DNA of 22,471 nt from Deinococcus cellulosilyticus NBRC 106333 = KACC 11606 (lineage in GTDB: Bacteria > Deinococcota > Deinococci > Deinococcales > Deinococcaceae), in assembly GCF_007990775.1 (NCBI RefSeq), contig NZ_BJXB01000050.1:1-22471 (forward strand), read 5' to 3'. Below are positions 6,576-15,017 of this stretch, in pieces. The translations under genes and the position numbers were made by a program. Below the pieces are notes generated by a model. It had not been told where the DNA came from and did no database searches. It saw nothing but the letters and a program-made list of their open reading frames with translations. How positions within the stretch are numbered: position 1 is the stretch's first letter; every line of letters starts with the position of its first letter.

Positions 6576-9500
6576 ATGAAACTAAAAGCAGTTCTGGCCG
6601 TCACCGCCGCACTTTCTTTCGGTGGTGCATTCGCACAGGCCAACTTCAGCGACGTACCCGCCGGCCACTGGGCCAAAGACGCCGTTGACAAAATGGCCGC
6701 ACAAGGCTGCATCATCGGTTTCCCCGATGGTACTTTCCGTGGAAATGAAAGCCTCACCCGTTATCAGGCTGCCCTGATCCTGGCCCGCTGCCTCCAGCAG
6801 GGTGCCGTTACCGGTGGCACGGATACCGAGACCCTCGAGTCCATCAAAAACGCCATTCAAGAACTGAGCAGCGAACTGGCTGCCCTCGGCGTGCGCGTTG
6901 CCGACGTTGAAGACAACGCCGCCACCAAGGATGACGTTGCTGCCCTCGAAGAGCGCGTTGCTGCTCTGGAAGGCGACAAGGATGTCATTGTTGACGGCGG
7001 AAGCACTGAAGGCCTTCAGGAACTCCAGGACGCCATTGATGCCCTGCAGGAAGCCCAGGACGCCCAGATCGCTGATCTGACCGCCACCCTGGACGACCTC
7101 GTTGCCCAGCTGGACGAACTCGCTGGCGCCCAGGAAGACCTGGCCTCCCGCGTGGAAGCCCTGGAAAACGCTGAGCCTGCCACCGGTGAAGACCTGAGCG
7201 GTGCTCTGGATGACCTCGCTGGCCAGATCGACGACCTGACCGCTGGTCAGGACGAGCTGACTGCAGGCCTCGAAGACCTGACCGCCACCGTTGACGAGCT
7301 GACCGCTGGCCTGGACGACCTCAACGCCCGCGTTGACGAACTCTCCGCTGCCAACGAAGAAACCGCTGCTGTGCTGGACGAAATCAACAGCCGCATCGAA
7401 GAGCTTGCTGGCGCCATTGATGACGTGAACGTTCGCGTTGACGACCTCGAAGGCACCGTGGGCGACGTCAGCACCACCGTTGACGGCCTGGGCGAGCAAG
7501 TCGAGTCCAACGCTGCCAGCATCGTCGCTCTGCAGGACCTGACCGTTCTGCTGAACGAAGACATCGTGGGTCTGGAAGACCGCATCTCCGCTCTGGAATC
7601 TGACAAAGCAGACGCCGCTGACGTGGATGCCCGCTTCACCAACCTGAACCGCGACCTCACCGACCTGACCAACCGCGTCACCGTCGTTGAGACCAACCTG
7701 AGCGACCTGCAAGGCAAGTTCAACACCCTGAACGGCACCTTCGGCTTCTCTGTGAGCGGTACCCTCTCCAGCACCTACTACGTCAGCCGCGTGACCGGCA
7801 GTGACTTTGACATTGACCGCCTGATCCCTGGCACCAAGTTCAGCACTGGTGTTGACGGTGATGGCGACGACACCACCAAAGACCGTGCCTATGACTGGAC
7901 CGACTTTGAAGGTGGAAGCAACCGTGGCAAAGTGACTGGCAATGGTTTCACCAGCCCCGTCTTTGATGGAGATGTCACTGGAGACACCAAAACCAGCCTC
8001 AGCCTGTCCCTGGACTTCGCCAACCGAGGTCTTGAAGGCAAGAGTGCTTATGCTGGAGCTCAAGCCAGTGACACCCAGGCTTTCAATGTGCACAAAGTGA
8101 TTGCCGAGTTTGGCATTGACGATCTCGACGCTGGAGACATTGAAGCTGATCCAGATGCCGGTGATGATGATAAAGGCCGCATTCCCCTGCGCTTCTACAT
8201 CAAAGGCATCACCACCCAGTTCGACATTGCGGGCAACCCCATCAAGTTCACCATCGGTGAGAACCTGAAGACCAAGTTCACCGAAAACGTCTTTGATGCT
8301 GATGACGCTGGCTTTGGCGATGGCTACCTGGCCCAGGTGGATGGCAGTTCCCTCCCCGGTCTGGGCGCTTTCTCTCCCAAACTGGTTGTTGCCTATGGTC
8401 ACAAGAGTGCTCTTCTGTCTGACGAAAAAGCTGGTGACAATCCTGCCACCCCTGGCGTTGAAGAGAACGGTTACTCTGTGCCCGTTGTCGAGAATGATGC
8501 CTACGTGCGCGGTGTGCGTGCAACCATCAGCCCTGTCACCGATGTGACTCTGGGAGTTTCTGCTGCCCAGATCGGCAGTGACGTTCAAAGCCCTGACGTT
8601 TCCTTTGAGCATACTGTGTTTGGCGCTGACCTGAATGCAAAAATTGCTGGCTGGACCATCAGCAGTGAATACGCTCAGGAGAAATACACGGATACTGTGC
8701 TGGATGATCCTGCTTTCACCGATGAAGATTCTCTGTTCTTCGTGAAAGTGGGCGGTGCTGTTGGTCCTGTGACCCTCAATGCCAACTACCATGCTGTTTC
8801 TGATGACTTTAACGGTCTGCAGTTCGATGCCAATGACAAGCACAGCCAGACTTTTGCTGACAACAGCAGAGGGTTTGCTGTTGATGCTTCCGTGGCACTG
8901 GGCGGCTTCGGCGTCAAGGGTTACTTCGCACAAGAAGCCCTGTTCACCGATGCCACTGTCAACCTGACCCAATATGGTGCCAGTGTTGATGGACAGGTCA
9001 GCATCATCAAACTGGGTGCTTACTTCGATGGTCTGCAGGGCAGCAAGTTCACTGTTGACCCCGATGGCAACGGCCCTCTGGTCGACACCAACGGTAACGG
9101 CATTCCCGATACCGTGTCTGAGAAAGGCGTCAGCGACACTGCTGTCAACAACGCCACCCGCTTTGGTGTGACTGCTGGCGTGAACCTTGCTGGCTTTGAC
9201 ATCAAGGGTTACTACCAGAACGTGATGGTGGATGGCGTGACTGTTGCTGGAGTGCCCAAACTGCACCCCGACAATGCCACCCCCTTCTCTGCCAAAGGTG
9301 CCTGGGCTGAAGGCGACCAGACCACCAAAGCTGGTGTGGATCTCAGCGGTGCTGTTGCTGGCCTGAATGTCAAAGCTGGCTTCATGATTGACAGCGGTAC
9401 CCCTTACATCACCGCTCCCAGCAGCTGGGTCGCTTCTGACTTCGACCGCACCACCATTTACGCTGATGTGGACACCAGCCTGACCGCTGGCATTCTGACC

Positions 9501-9977
9501 CTCAAGCCCGAAGCTCACTACAAGAGCGTTCAGGATGCGGATGCTGGTACCGATGACACCACCATGTTCTCTGTGGGACTGTCTGCCAAGACGGCAACCC
9601 TTGCCACCTTCCTGGCTCCTTCCTTCAATGCCAACATTGGTTACTACCAGAACCAGCACACCGACAAGTCCAACTTCACCTCCAGTGTGCTGAACTACAG
9701 CCTGGGCGTGAAGTCTGATGCCTTCCTGTTCGACAAGAGCACCCTGGCTGTGACCTGGGCTGGCTGGCAGGGCAAGAACCGCAAGTACATTCCCTTCAGT
9801 GGTACCACTGCTGGCTACTTCGAAGATGCCGCTGTGGGCGACATCACCCTGGGTGGCATCTACGCCGAGTGGAACTACTGGGATCTGAACTTCGCTTACG
9901 GTGACTTCACCCTGAACGAAGCTGGCGCAGTGAGCAACGGCCAGGCCTTCAAGATCAGCTACAAAGTCAAGTTCTAA
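6576..9977 (+). CDS. slpA: SlpA-type S-layer/outer-membrane protein (SLH domain, coiled coil, beta-barrel)
   Basis: 1133 aa, similar in length and plan to Deinococcus SlpA. Residues 1-20 are a signal peptide ending GAFA|Q. Residues about 23-75 are one SLH domain (FSDVPAGHWAKDAVDKMAAQ, then GFPDGTFRGNESLTRY), expected to anchor to the cell-wall layer. Residues about 84-386 form a very long Asp/Glu/Leu/Ala-rich coiled coil (LTAGLDDLNARVDEL-type heptads) that should span the periplasm. From about F389 to the C-terminal F1133 the sequence is alternating beta-strand, ending KISYKVKF as in outer-membrane barrels. Asp-rich loops such as DGDGDD (427-432) and DTNGNGIPD (from residue 837) look like cation sites. 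Codon use is strongly biased, as expected for an abundant protein. A strong promoter, long leader and strong terminator make it monocistronic. It should act as an envelope-linking porin-like layer. Confidence 0.93.
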   Translation: MKLKAVLAVTAALSFGGAFAQANFSDVPAGHWAKDAVDKMAAQGCIIGFPDGTFRGNESLTRYQAALILARCLQQGAVTGGTDTETLESIKNAIQELSSELAALGVRVADVEDNAATKDDVAALEERVAALEGDKDVIVDGGSTEGLQELQDAIDALQEAQDAQIADLTATLDDLVAQLDELAGAQEDLASRVEALENAEPATGEDLSGALDDLAGQIDDLTAGQDELTAGLEDLTATVDELTAGLDDLNARVDELSAANEETAAVLDEINSRIEELAGAIDDVNVRVDDLEGTVGDVSTTVDGLGEQVESNAASIVALQDLTVLLNEDIVGLEDRISALESDKADAADVDARFTNLNRDLTDLTNRVTVVETNLSDLQGKFNTLNGTFGFSVSGTLSSTYYVSRVTGSDFDIDRLIPGTKFSTGVDGDGDDTTKDRAYDWTDFEGGSNRGKVTGNGFTSPVFDGDVTGDTKTSLSLSLDFANRGLEGKSAYAGAQASDTQAFNVHKVIAEFGIDDLDAGDIEADPDAGDDDKGRIPLRFYIKGITTQFDIAGNPIKFTIGENLKTKFTENVFDADDAGFGDGYLAQVDGSSLPGLGAFSPKLVVAYGHKSALLSDEKAGDNPATPGVEENGYSVPVVENDAYVRGVRATISPVTDVTLGVSAAQIGSDVQSPDVSFEHTVFGADLNAKIAGWTISSEYAQEKYTDTVLDDPAFTDEDSLFFVKVGGAVGPVTLNANYHAVSDDFNGLQFDANDKHSQTFADNSRGFAVDASVALGGFGVKGYFAQEALFTDATVNLTQYGASVDGQVSIIKLGAYFDGLQGSKFTVDPDGNGPLVDTNGNGIPDTVSEKGVSDTAVNNATRFGVTAGVNLAGFDIKGYYQNVMVDGVTVAGVPKLHPDNATPFSAKGAWAEGDQTTKAGVDLSGAVAGLNVKAGFMIDSGTPYITAPSSWVASDFDRTTIYADVDTSLTAGILTLKPEAHYKSVQDADAGTDDTTMFSVGLSAKTATLATFLAPSFNANIGYYQNQHTDKSNFTSSVLNYSLGVKSDAFLFDKSTLAVTWAGWQGKNRKYIPFSGTTAGYFEDAAVGDITLGGIYAEWNYWDLNFAYGDFTLNEAGAVSNGQAFKISYKVKF

Positions 9978-9990
9978 ACCTGACTTCTCA

Positions 9991-10029
9991 AGAAACTCCG
10001 GGGGACGCCCCGGAGTTTCTTTTTGTTTT
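9991..10029 (+). terminator. strong Rho-independent terminator of slpA
   Basis: A perfect 13-bp stem (9991-10003 with 10008-10020) with loop GACG is followed by TTTTGTTTT. It begins 13 nt after the slpA stop codon. Confidence 0.95.
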
Positions 10030-10088
10030 CAAATGTTTGCTGGCAGGTCAGCAGATCTTTTTCTACTGTTCCTTTCAGCTGTGCATGA

Positions 10089-10094
10089 TATGGT
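10089..10094 (+). promoter_or_regulatory. -10 element (TATGGT) of a probable leaderless TPR-gene transcript
   Basis: TATGGT is followed by exactly 6 nt and the ATG at 10101. No Shine-Dalgarno is present and the -35 is weak. Confidence 0.5.
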
Positions 10095-10100
10095 GCAAGT

Positions 10101-10817
10101 ATGCGATTTGCGGGAATGGTGCTCTGGGGAATCCTTTTGCTGGGAATGGCACAGAGCCAGGGTCTGAATGGGATTCGGGACCTGATTGAGAATGGAGATC
10201 TGGGTACCGCCCGGACAAGGTTGCAGTCTGTGTTGAACAGTGAACCAGCCACAGCCAGAATCTTGATGGCCCGGGTGCTGTATCTGCAAGGAGATCCAAC
10301 ACAGGCCCTCAGCCAGCTGAACAAGGTGCCTCTTGCCCAGTGGACAGCCGAGGCTTTCTGGGTGAGGGGTCTGGCCCAGGCAGAACTGGGCAAAGCTGCC
10401 GAGGCCCTTTCTAATTTGAAATCTGCAGGTTATCTGGGGAACAATTACCAGTATGCGATGGATTGGGGGGCCACCGCCTGGCGGTTTGGTCGTCTGGAGG
10501 TGGCAGCTGAGGCATTTGCTTTTGCTGAAGCGCTGGATGCTTCTGAGCCCTGGCCTTTTTTGAACCTTGGAATGGTTTTGTTTTCCCAGAAGAAACCACA
10601 GCAGGCCCTGCAACACCTGCAGCAGGGGCTTGGCGCTCTGGAGCGATTGGGACAACCATTGAACCATCCAGCGTATCCAGAGCTTTATTACTGGATGGGC
10701 CAGTGCCATCAATCCCTTGGAGATCTGGGGCGTGCCCGTGAATTTTACCGTCAGGCCATCACTGTTGATCCAGACTACACTGCAGCTTCGAGTGCTCTGG
10801 CAGAACTTCGGCGTTGA
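10101..10817 (+). CDS. exported tetratricopeptide-repeat protein
   Basis: 238 aa. Residues 1 to about 19 form a signal peptide (MRFAG, then VLWGILLLGMAQS), so the protein is probably periplasmic. The rest is a chain of about five TPR helix pairs, for example ARVLYLQGDPTQALSQLNKV (about 57-76), GLAQAELGKAAEALSNLKSA (about 90-109) and a canonical final repeat, YYWMGQCHQSLGDLGRAREF then YRQAITVDPDY (about 197-227). Such proteins usually scaffold protein-protein contacts in the envelope; the partner is not evident. The gene stands alone between the slpA terminator and the marR-led operon. No catalytic domain is visible. The start is fixed by the signal peptide and the -10 element. Confidence 0.85.
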   Translation: MRFAGMVLWGILLLGMAQSQGLNGIRDLIENGDLGTARTRLQSVLNSEPATARILMARVLYLQGDPTQALSQLNKVPLAQWTAEAFWVRGLAQAELGKAAEALSNLKSAGYLGNNYQYAMDWGATAWRFGRLEVAAEAFAFAEALDASEPWPFLNLGMVLFSQKKPQQALQHLQQGLGALERLGQPLNHPAYPELYYWMGQCHQSLGDLGRAREFYRQAITVDPDYTAASSALAELRR

Positions 10818-10874
10818 GTTTGCTGCAGCAAGGCAGCTGGGGTTGTCCTGGCAGCTGAATCCTGATCTGGAGCA

Positions 10875-10902
10875 TGACACTTGTCATCCCTGACAGGTGA
10901 CA
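10875..10902. promoter_or_regulatory. cluster of four TGACA half-sites upstream of marR
   Basis: TGACA occurs at 10875-10879, its inverse TGTCA at 10882-10886, and TGACA again at 10891-10895 and 10898-10902. The first pair is a perfect inverted repeat with a 2-bp centre; the last two are direct repeats 7 bp apart. The cluster lies about 120-150 bp before the marR start in a 204-bp gene-free stretch and may bind a regulator. Confidence 0.35.
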
Positions 10903-10980
10903 TTGTGCTCTTTTTTCTCTGACTGCAGCACTTTAACCTGCACCTGTGGATCTTAAGCTGCAGTTCAGTTTCTTGTGCGC

Positions 10981-11021
10981 CAAATCACGATTGATGTTTC
11001 TGGATCTGAAATAATCGATTT
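10981..11021 (+). promoter_or_regulatory. candidate marR promoter and self-operator
   Basis: AATAAT (11010-11015) ends 6 nt before the GTG start of marR, the spacing of a leaderless promoter. Two imperfect dyads overlap it: TTTC-N7-GAAA (10997-11011), and CAAATC (10981-10986) with GATTTG (11017-11022). MarR regulators commonly repress their own operon from such dyads over the promoter; the exact operator is uncertain. Confidence 0.35.
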
Positions 11022-11519
11022 GTGAATATTTCGGATTCCGAAGCAATCAAAAGCTGGGACCCCCTGTTTTTGCAGCTGGCAGAGGGACACCTGCGTTTGA
11101 TGTATCTCTCGCACATGTATGTGGGGAAGGTGCTGGAAGAGCATGGCCTGCACCACATCCACTACGCCATGCTGCAGGTCGTTGGGGGAACACTGCCGTA
11201 CAACAAACTCGAGCTTCCAGTGAGTGTCAGTGACATTGCACGCAGCATCGGGCTGACTCCGGCAACCAACACAGCCCTGATTGACCGCCTGGAAAAGATG
11301 GAGTTCCTGGAACGCACGCCAGATGCCACTGACCGGCGGGTGATCCGTGTGCGCCTCCTCCCAAAGGGGGGGGAAGTCCTCCAGAGCCTGGAGGATTATT
11401 GGAACCAGCATGCCCATGAGCTGTTTGCGGGCATCTCCAGAACAGACTTGCAGGTGGTGGTTCAGGTGATGGACGCCCTGGAGCACTGGTATGTGCAGAA
11501 CATGAAGGAGAAATTGTGA
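11022..11519 (+). CDS. MarR-family transcriptional regulator of the RND efflux operon
   Basis: 165 aa, typical MarR size. N-terminal dimerisation helices lead into a winged helix: LPVSVSDIARSIGLTPATNT then ALIDRLEKMEFLER (helix-turn-helix, about 65-98), and the wing DATDRRVIRVRLLPKG (about 101-116), which contains the family's DxRxxxxxLT-like pattern with L-L-P in place of L-T. MarR dimers usually repress efflux or stress genes until a small molecule loosens DNA binding. It is first in a five-gene operon, and its stop overlaps the next GTG start by 4 nt. The GTG start is supported by the TANNNT-like box upstream; no Shine-Dalgarno is evident. Confidence 0.92.
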   Translation: MNISDSEAIKSWDPLFLQLAEGHLRLMYLSHMYVGKVLEEHGLHHIHYAMLQVVGGTLPYNKLELPVSVSDIARSIGLTPATNTALIDRLEKMEFLERTPDATDRRVIRVRLLPKGGEVLQSLEDYWNQHAHELFAGISRTDLQVVVQVMDALEHWYVQNMKEKL

Positions 11520-12805
11520 TTCGAACATGGCTGTTGTTGGGGCTCACCCTGGGGCTTGGGATGGGACAGGCCCAGAGCTGGGTTCAGGAACTCTTGAAGC
11601 ATCCCAGCCTGCAAAGTGCAAGTTTGCAGGTGAGGGCAGCCCAGGCACAACTGAACGCCCTGGGTTCTCCGGTGACCCTGGTGGGCCAGGGCGGGTATCA
11701 GAGCACCGATTATCTTGATCCGCCATCGTCATTGCCCCCTGCAAGTGCAGCTGCCTGGCCCAAAGACAAGAGTGGCTGGGATGCGAGCATCACTGCGGCA
11801 TTTCAGCTTTTTCCCTATGGGGACACTGCTGACCAGATCAGCAGGGCAAAGATAGGGGTGCAGCAGGCACAACTGGGGTTCCGGGTGGCCTTGGCCCGTG
11901 CTGAAGTGCAGGTCATGACTGCTGCTTACCAGTTGCAACTGGCCAATCAGGGACGCACGCTGGCCAGGAATGCGGAACAACTGGCCCTCAAGAGCCTGGA
12001 AGTGGCAAGGCTGAGGTCCAGCAAAGGAGGCATCAGTGCTGCAGAATTGCGTGATTCGGAAAATGCCTACCAGCAGGCACAGGAGCAGCTCAGAACAGCG
12101 GATGAAAATGCCCGTCTGGCCGAAATGAACCTGAAATCCTGGGTGGGAAGTGCACAGGTGCAGGTTCCTGAGACGCTTGCTTTTCCAGCTTCGACCCTCA
12201 CTGCAGAGCAGCAAAATGCCCTTTTTGCCTTTGAACAGACCCGCATTCAGGTGGAAGCAATCAAGCGTCAGTTTTTTCCTGTAATGAATGCCAGTTACAC
12301 CTATCAGGCAGACGACAGCAGTGTCCTGAACTTCTCCATGAATTCGTCCAACCTGCAGCCTGCCCTCACCTACAATTACCAGTCCAATCCTGATGGAGCC
12401 AAGGTGCTCAACTCACAGCTCAAACTGGGATTGAAGTTCACCCTGACCCCCTCTATAGGTGAAGCCCTGGGTGCCGCAGATGCACAGATGGCGGCTGCAG
12501 AAGCCACCATCAAAAACGCTGCAGTATCACGGGAAATTCAGGAAGCAGGACTGAAACTGCGCCATGAGCAGGCCATTCGTGCCCTGGCCCTGAAAACCCA
12601 GGCTGTGACCAATGCCACCCTGTCCCTGTCTGAAGCCCAGAAACGTGAAGAACTGGGCCTCAGCAGCCCCTTGCAGACCCTGAAAGCCATTCTGGACCTG
12701 AGTCAGGCGCAGCTTGCCGAGCAGCAGGCCCGCATGGATGTGCTGTCCCGTGTGCTGGACGCTTACCAGTTTTACGCCCTTCCCCCCATCGAGGTGAACC
12801 CATGA
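11516..12805 (+). CDS. TolC-family outer-membrane efflux protein (full barrel type)
   Basis: 429 aa with a signal peptide (MIRTWLLLGLTLGLGMGQAQ). Two outer-membrane-efflux-protein repeats are visible. Each has long Ala/Gln-rich helices (for example QLALKSLEVARLRSS and AAEATIKNAAVSREIQEAG) and an inserted amphipathic beta stretch: VTLVGQGGYQS with WDASITAAFQLFPYG in the first, and MNASYTYQADDSS with LNSQLKLGLKFTLTP in the second. It should trimerise as the outer-membrane exit duct of the RND pump. GTG start overlaps the marR stop as GTGA; its own stop overlaps the next ATG as ATGA. It is somewhat shorter than E. coli TolC. Confidence 0.9.
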   Translation: MIRTWLLLGLTLGLGMGQAQSWVQELLKHPSLQSASLQVRAAQAQLNALGSPVTLVGQGGYQSTDYLDPPSSLPPASAAAWPKDKSGWDASITAAFQLFPYGDTADQISRAKIGVQQAQLGFRVALARAEVQVMTAAYQLQLANQGRTLARNAEQLALKSLEVARLRSSKGGISAAELRDSENAYQQAQEQLRTADENARLAEMNLKSWVGSAQVQVPETLAFPASTLTAEQQNALFAFEQTRIQVEAIKRQFFPVMNASYTYQADDSSVLNFSMNSSNLQPALTYNYQSNPDGAKVLNSQLKLGLKFTLTPSIGEALGAADAQMAAAEATIKNAAVSREIQEAGLKLRHEQAIRALALKTQAVTNATLSLSEAQKREELGLSSPLQTLKAILDLSQAQLAEQQARMDVLSRVLDAYQFYALPPIEVNP

Positions 12806-13797
12806 AGAAAATGCCAAAGACCCTGTTTGTGATGATGTTCCTGGCCAGCGGTGCCTTCGCCCAGCAGTACACCCTTCCTGAAGCCCTCAAGCAGGTTGAT
12901 AAGGTGGGCAGTGTGGTGCTTGCCAAACTGGAAGTGGAAGATGCCCAGGCCAACCTGACCCGCACCCTCTCTGATCCCCTGCTCACCCGTCCCACCGAAA
13001 TTCAGGCACGCCAGAGATTGAAAACCGCCCAGGTGAAGTATGACGATGCGGTGCGTCAGGCGCAGTCCCAGATTGTCAGTGCCTACACGGGTGTGCTGGA
13101 AGCCCAGGAGCAGGTGACCCTGGCCGAAAAATCCACCGATGTGCTGGAGCAGGCCCTGAAGATCGCCCAGATCCGCCAGAAGAATGGCAGTGGTACGGCA
13201 CTGGATGTCAGGGATGCCGAAAGACAGCTGGCAGATGCTGAAAAGAACGTTGCAGCTGCCAAAAACGGACTGAGCCTCTCCAAACAGAACCTCGCCAACC
13301 TGATCGGCAAGTTTGAGAAAATCGGGGAGCAGCTCAGCCTGCCTGAGCTGCCCAAGAGTGACGCCATCGCACAGATTGTGGAGCGCAGCCCCAACACCCT
13401 GCAACTTCTGCAGGCCGTGGAACTGACCCAGATGCAACTTGATTTGCTTGATCCCAGTTATGCTGCCCAGACCCAGATTGACAGTGCAAAAAGCAGCCTG
13501 ACCCAGGCCCAGCAGAACCTCTCGGACATCCGCAATAGTTTGAAAGTGCAGGCCCAGAGCCTGTACGACAACCTGCTGTCTGCCCAGAAGGGTTATCAGG
13601 TGGCTGTGAAAGCCCGAGAGAACGCCAGAGAACAACTGGCGAGCCAGAAAAAACGCCTCTCTGGAGGACTGATCAGCCCCTTTGACTTCATGCGTGCCGA
13701 ACTGACCGACATGCAGGCCGAGCTGTCCCTGGTGCAGGCCCGTGACAATTACCTGAAAGCCTACTACGCCTTCCTGGCAGGTTCAGGAGGACGCTGA
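12802..13797 (+). CDS. TolC-like protein, short, apparently lacking beta-barrel strands
   Basis: 331 aa with a signal peptide (KTLFVMMFLASGAFA|Q). The sequence is almost entirely helical and coiled-coil, with OEP-type repeats such as AYTGVLEAQEQVTLAEKSTD, RDAERQLADAEKNVAAAKNG and AQSLYDNLLSAQKGYQVAVK. A GSGTALDVRDAERQL turn and a late GGLISPFDFMRAELTDMQAE turn match the TolC periplasmic tips. At the places where TolC repeats carry membrane beta-strands I see only short turns, so it may not form a barrel. It could be a periplasmic tunnel component or a partner for the full OEP encoded just upstream. It is coupled by overlaps on both sides (ATGA and TGATG). Confidence 0.8.
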   Translation: MKKMPKTLFVMMFLASGAFAQQYTLPEALKQVDKVGSVVLAKLEVEDAQANLTRTLSDPLLTRPTEIQARQRLKTAQVKYDDAVRQAQSQIVSAYTGVLEAQEQVTLAEKSTDVLEQALKIAQIRQKNGSGTALDVRDAERQLADAEKNVAAAKNGLSLSKQNLANLIGKFEKIGEQLSLPELPKSDAIAQIVERSPNTLQLLQAVELTQMQLDLLDPSYAAQTQIDSAKSSLTQAQQNLSDIRNSLKVQAQSLYDNLLSAQKGYQVAVKARENAREQLASQKKRLSGGLISPFDFMRAELTDMQAELSLVQARDNYLKAYYAFLAGSGGR

Positions 13798-15017
13798 TGC
13801 CTAAACTGTGGCTCCTCGGGATCAGTGCGGCCCTGCTGCTGGCCGCCTGCACGCCCAAAGACAAGGAGCAGTCTGAGACCACCCCGCCCAAACAGGTGGT
13901 CCAGCAGGAACTCACCCGCAAGGTGCAGGTGGTGACTGCGTCTTATGGGGTGCTCAACAGCCCCCGTACAGTCAGTGTCACCCTGAACCCTGTGAAAGAA
14001 AGCTTTGTGGGAAGCACCGGAAGTGGTCAGGTCAGGGCCATTCTGGCTCCAGAAGGCACCCGCGTGTCTGCAGGACAGACGGTCATTGAGCTGGACACCG
14101 ACCAGCTGAGCACCCAGGTCAGCAATGCCGAACTGGCCCTCAGGTCGGCCCAGATCAACCTGGAGAAGGCCAGACGTGCGCAGCAGGAGAACGTCAAACT
14201 GCTGCAATCGCAACTGGTGACGGCCCAGCAGAGCCTGCAAATCGCACGGAAGCGCTACAACGAAGGGCTGGAATTGCAGAAGGTGGGAGGAATTGCTGCT
14301 CTTGACCTGCAGAACCTGAACCTGAATGTCAGCAACGCACAGAATCAGATGCAAAACGCCCAGGACAGCCTGACCCGCACCCAGCGTTCCAGTCAGGAGG
14401 ACCTTGCCCTGCTGGAAGTGCAGGTCAGTCAGGCCCAGAACCAGCTGCAAAATGCCCGCAAAGCCCTGGGGGATGCCCGGGTGAAGGCACCTTTCAATGG
14501 GGTCATCAACGAGGTCAGTGTGAATGTGGGAGAGTTCCTCTCCACCGGAGCACGGGCTTTCCGGATTTCTGACCCCTCCACCCTGGAAGGGGTGTTCAGG
14601 TTGCCCCCTGAGCAAGCTGGCCAGTTCACTGCCGGTACTCCTCTGATGCTGAAGTTCTCTGGCAAAGATTACAGTGCGAAACTGGTGCGCCAGAGTCAGG
14701 TTCCCGGCCAGGACCGCCTGATCGAACTGGTGGCCCGGGTGAATGCTCCTGAAATTCCAGCGGGCAGCACTGCCACCCTCTCCTACGACCTGCGTATTGC
14801 CAAAGGGACGGTGGTGCCCTCCAGTGCCATCCGTGTGACCGAAGGGGAAAGCCAGGTCTTTGTGATCAAAGACAGTGCTGCCACAGCGGTGAATGTGAGC
14901 CGCCTGGGTGAAGCCGATGGCAAGGTGGCCCTCTCGGGTCTGGAAAACGGCCAGAAAGTCATTTATCCCCTTCCTGCGGAACTGACCAGTGGTACCAGGG
15001 TTGAGGTGGTGCAGTGA
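13797..15017 (+). CDS. RND efflux periplasmic adaptor (membrane-fusion lipoprotein)
   Basis: 406 aa. A lipoprotein signal ends in the lipobox LAAC with C18, so it should be anchored by lipid in the inner membrane. Domain order is that of HlyD/AcrA adaptors: first lipoyl half (SGQVRAILAPEGTRVSAGQT), a long alpha-hairpin (about 100-215) with Gln/Ala-rich helices, second lipoyl half (ARVKAPFNGVINEVSVNVGE), then beta-barrel and membrane-proximal domains ending NGQKVIYPLP. It links the RND permease to the outer-membrane duct and gates assembly. The start overlaps the previous stop by one base (TGATG) and the end overlaps the permease start as GTGA. Confidence 0.94.
   Translation: MPKLWLLGISAALLLAACTPKDKEQSETTPPKQVVQQELTRKVQVVTASYGVLNSPRTVSVTLNPVKESFVGSTGSGQVRAILAPEGTRVSAGQTVIELDTDQLSTQVSNAELALRSAQINLEKARRAQQENVKLLQSQLVTAQQSLQIARKRYNEGLELQKVGGIAALDLQNLNLNVSNAQNQMQNAQDSLTRTQRSSQEDLALLEVQVSQAQNQLQNARKALGDARVKAPFNGVINEVSVNVGEFLSTGARAFRISDPSTLEGVFRLPPEQAGQFTAGTPLMLKFSGKDYSAKLVRQSQVPGQDRLIELVARVNAPEIPAGSTATLSYDLRIAKGTVVPSSAIRVTEGESQVFVIKDSAATAVNVSRLGEADGKVALSGLENGQKVIYPLPAELTSGTRVEVVQ

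Noticed and set aside
6950..7730. Repeated DNA suggestive of a tandem repeat or CRISPR-like array
   Set aside because: The repeats are in frame, imperfect and encode coiled-coil heptads of SlpA. No constant repeat/spacer structure is present; no CRISPR was found anywhere in the window.
6582..9659. A 1025-codon open frame on the minus strand opposite slpA
   Set aside because: It is a by-product of the extreme codon bias of slpA, which rarely uses codons whose complement is a stop. The translation shows no domain, and the sense strand has a signal peptide, SLH domain and barrel.
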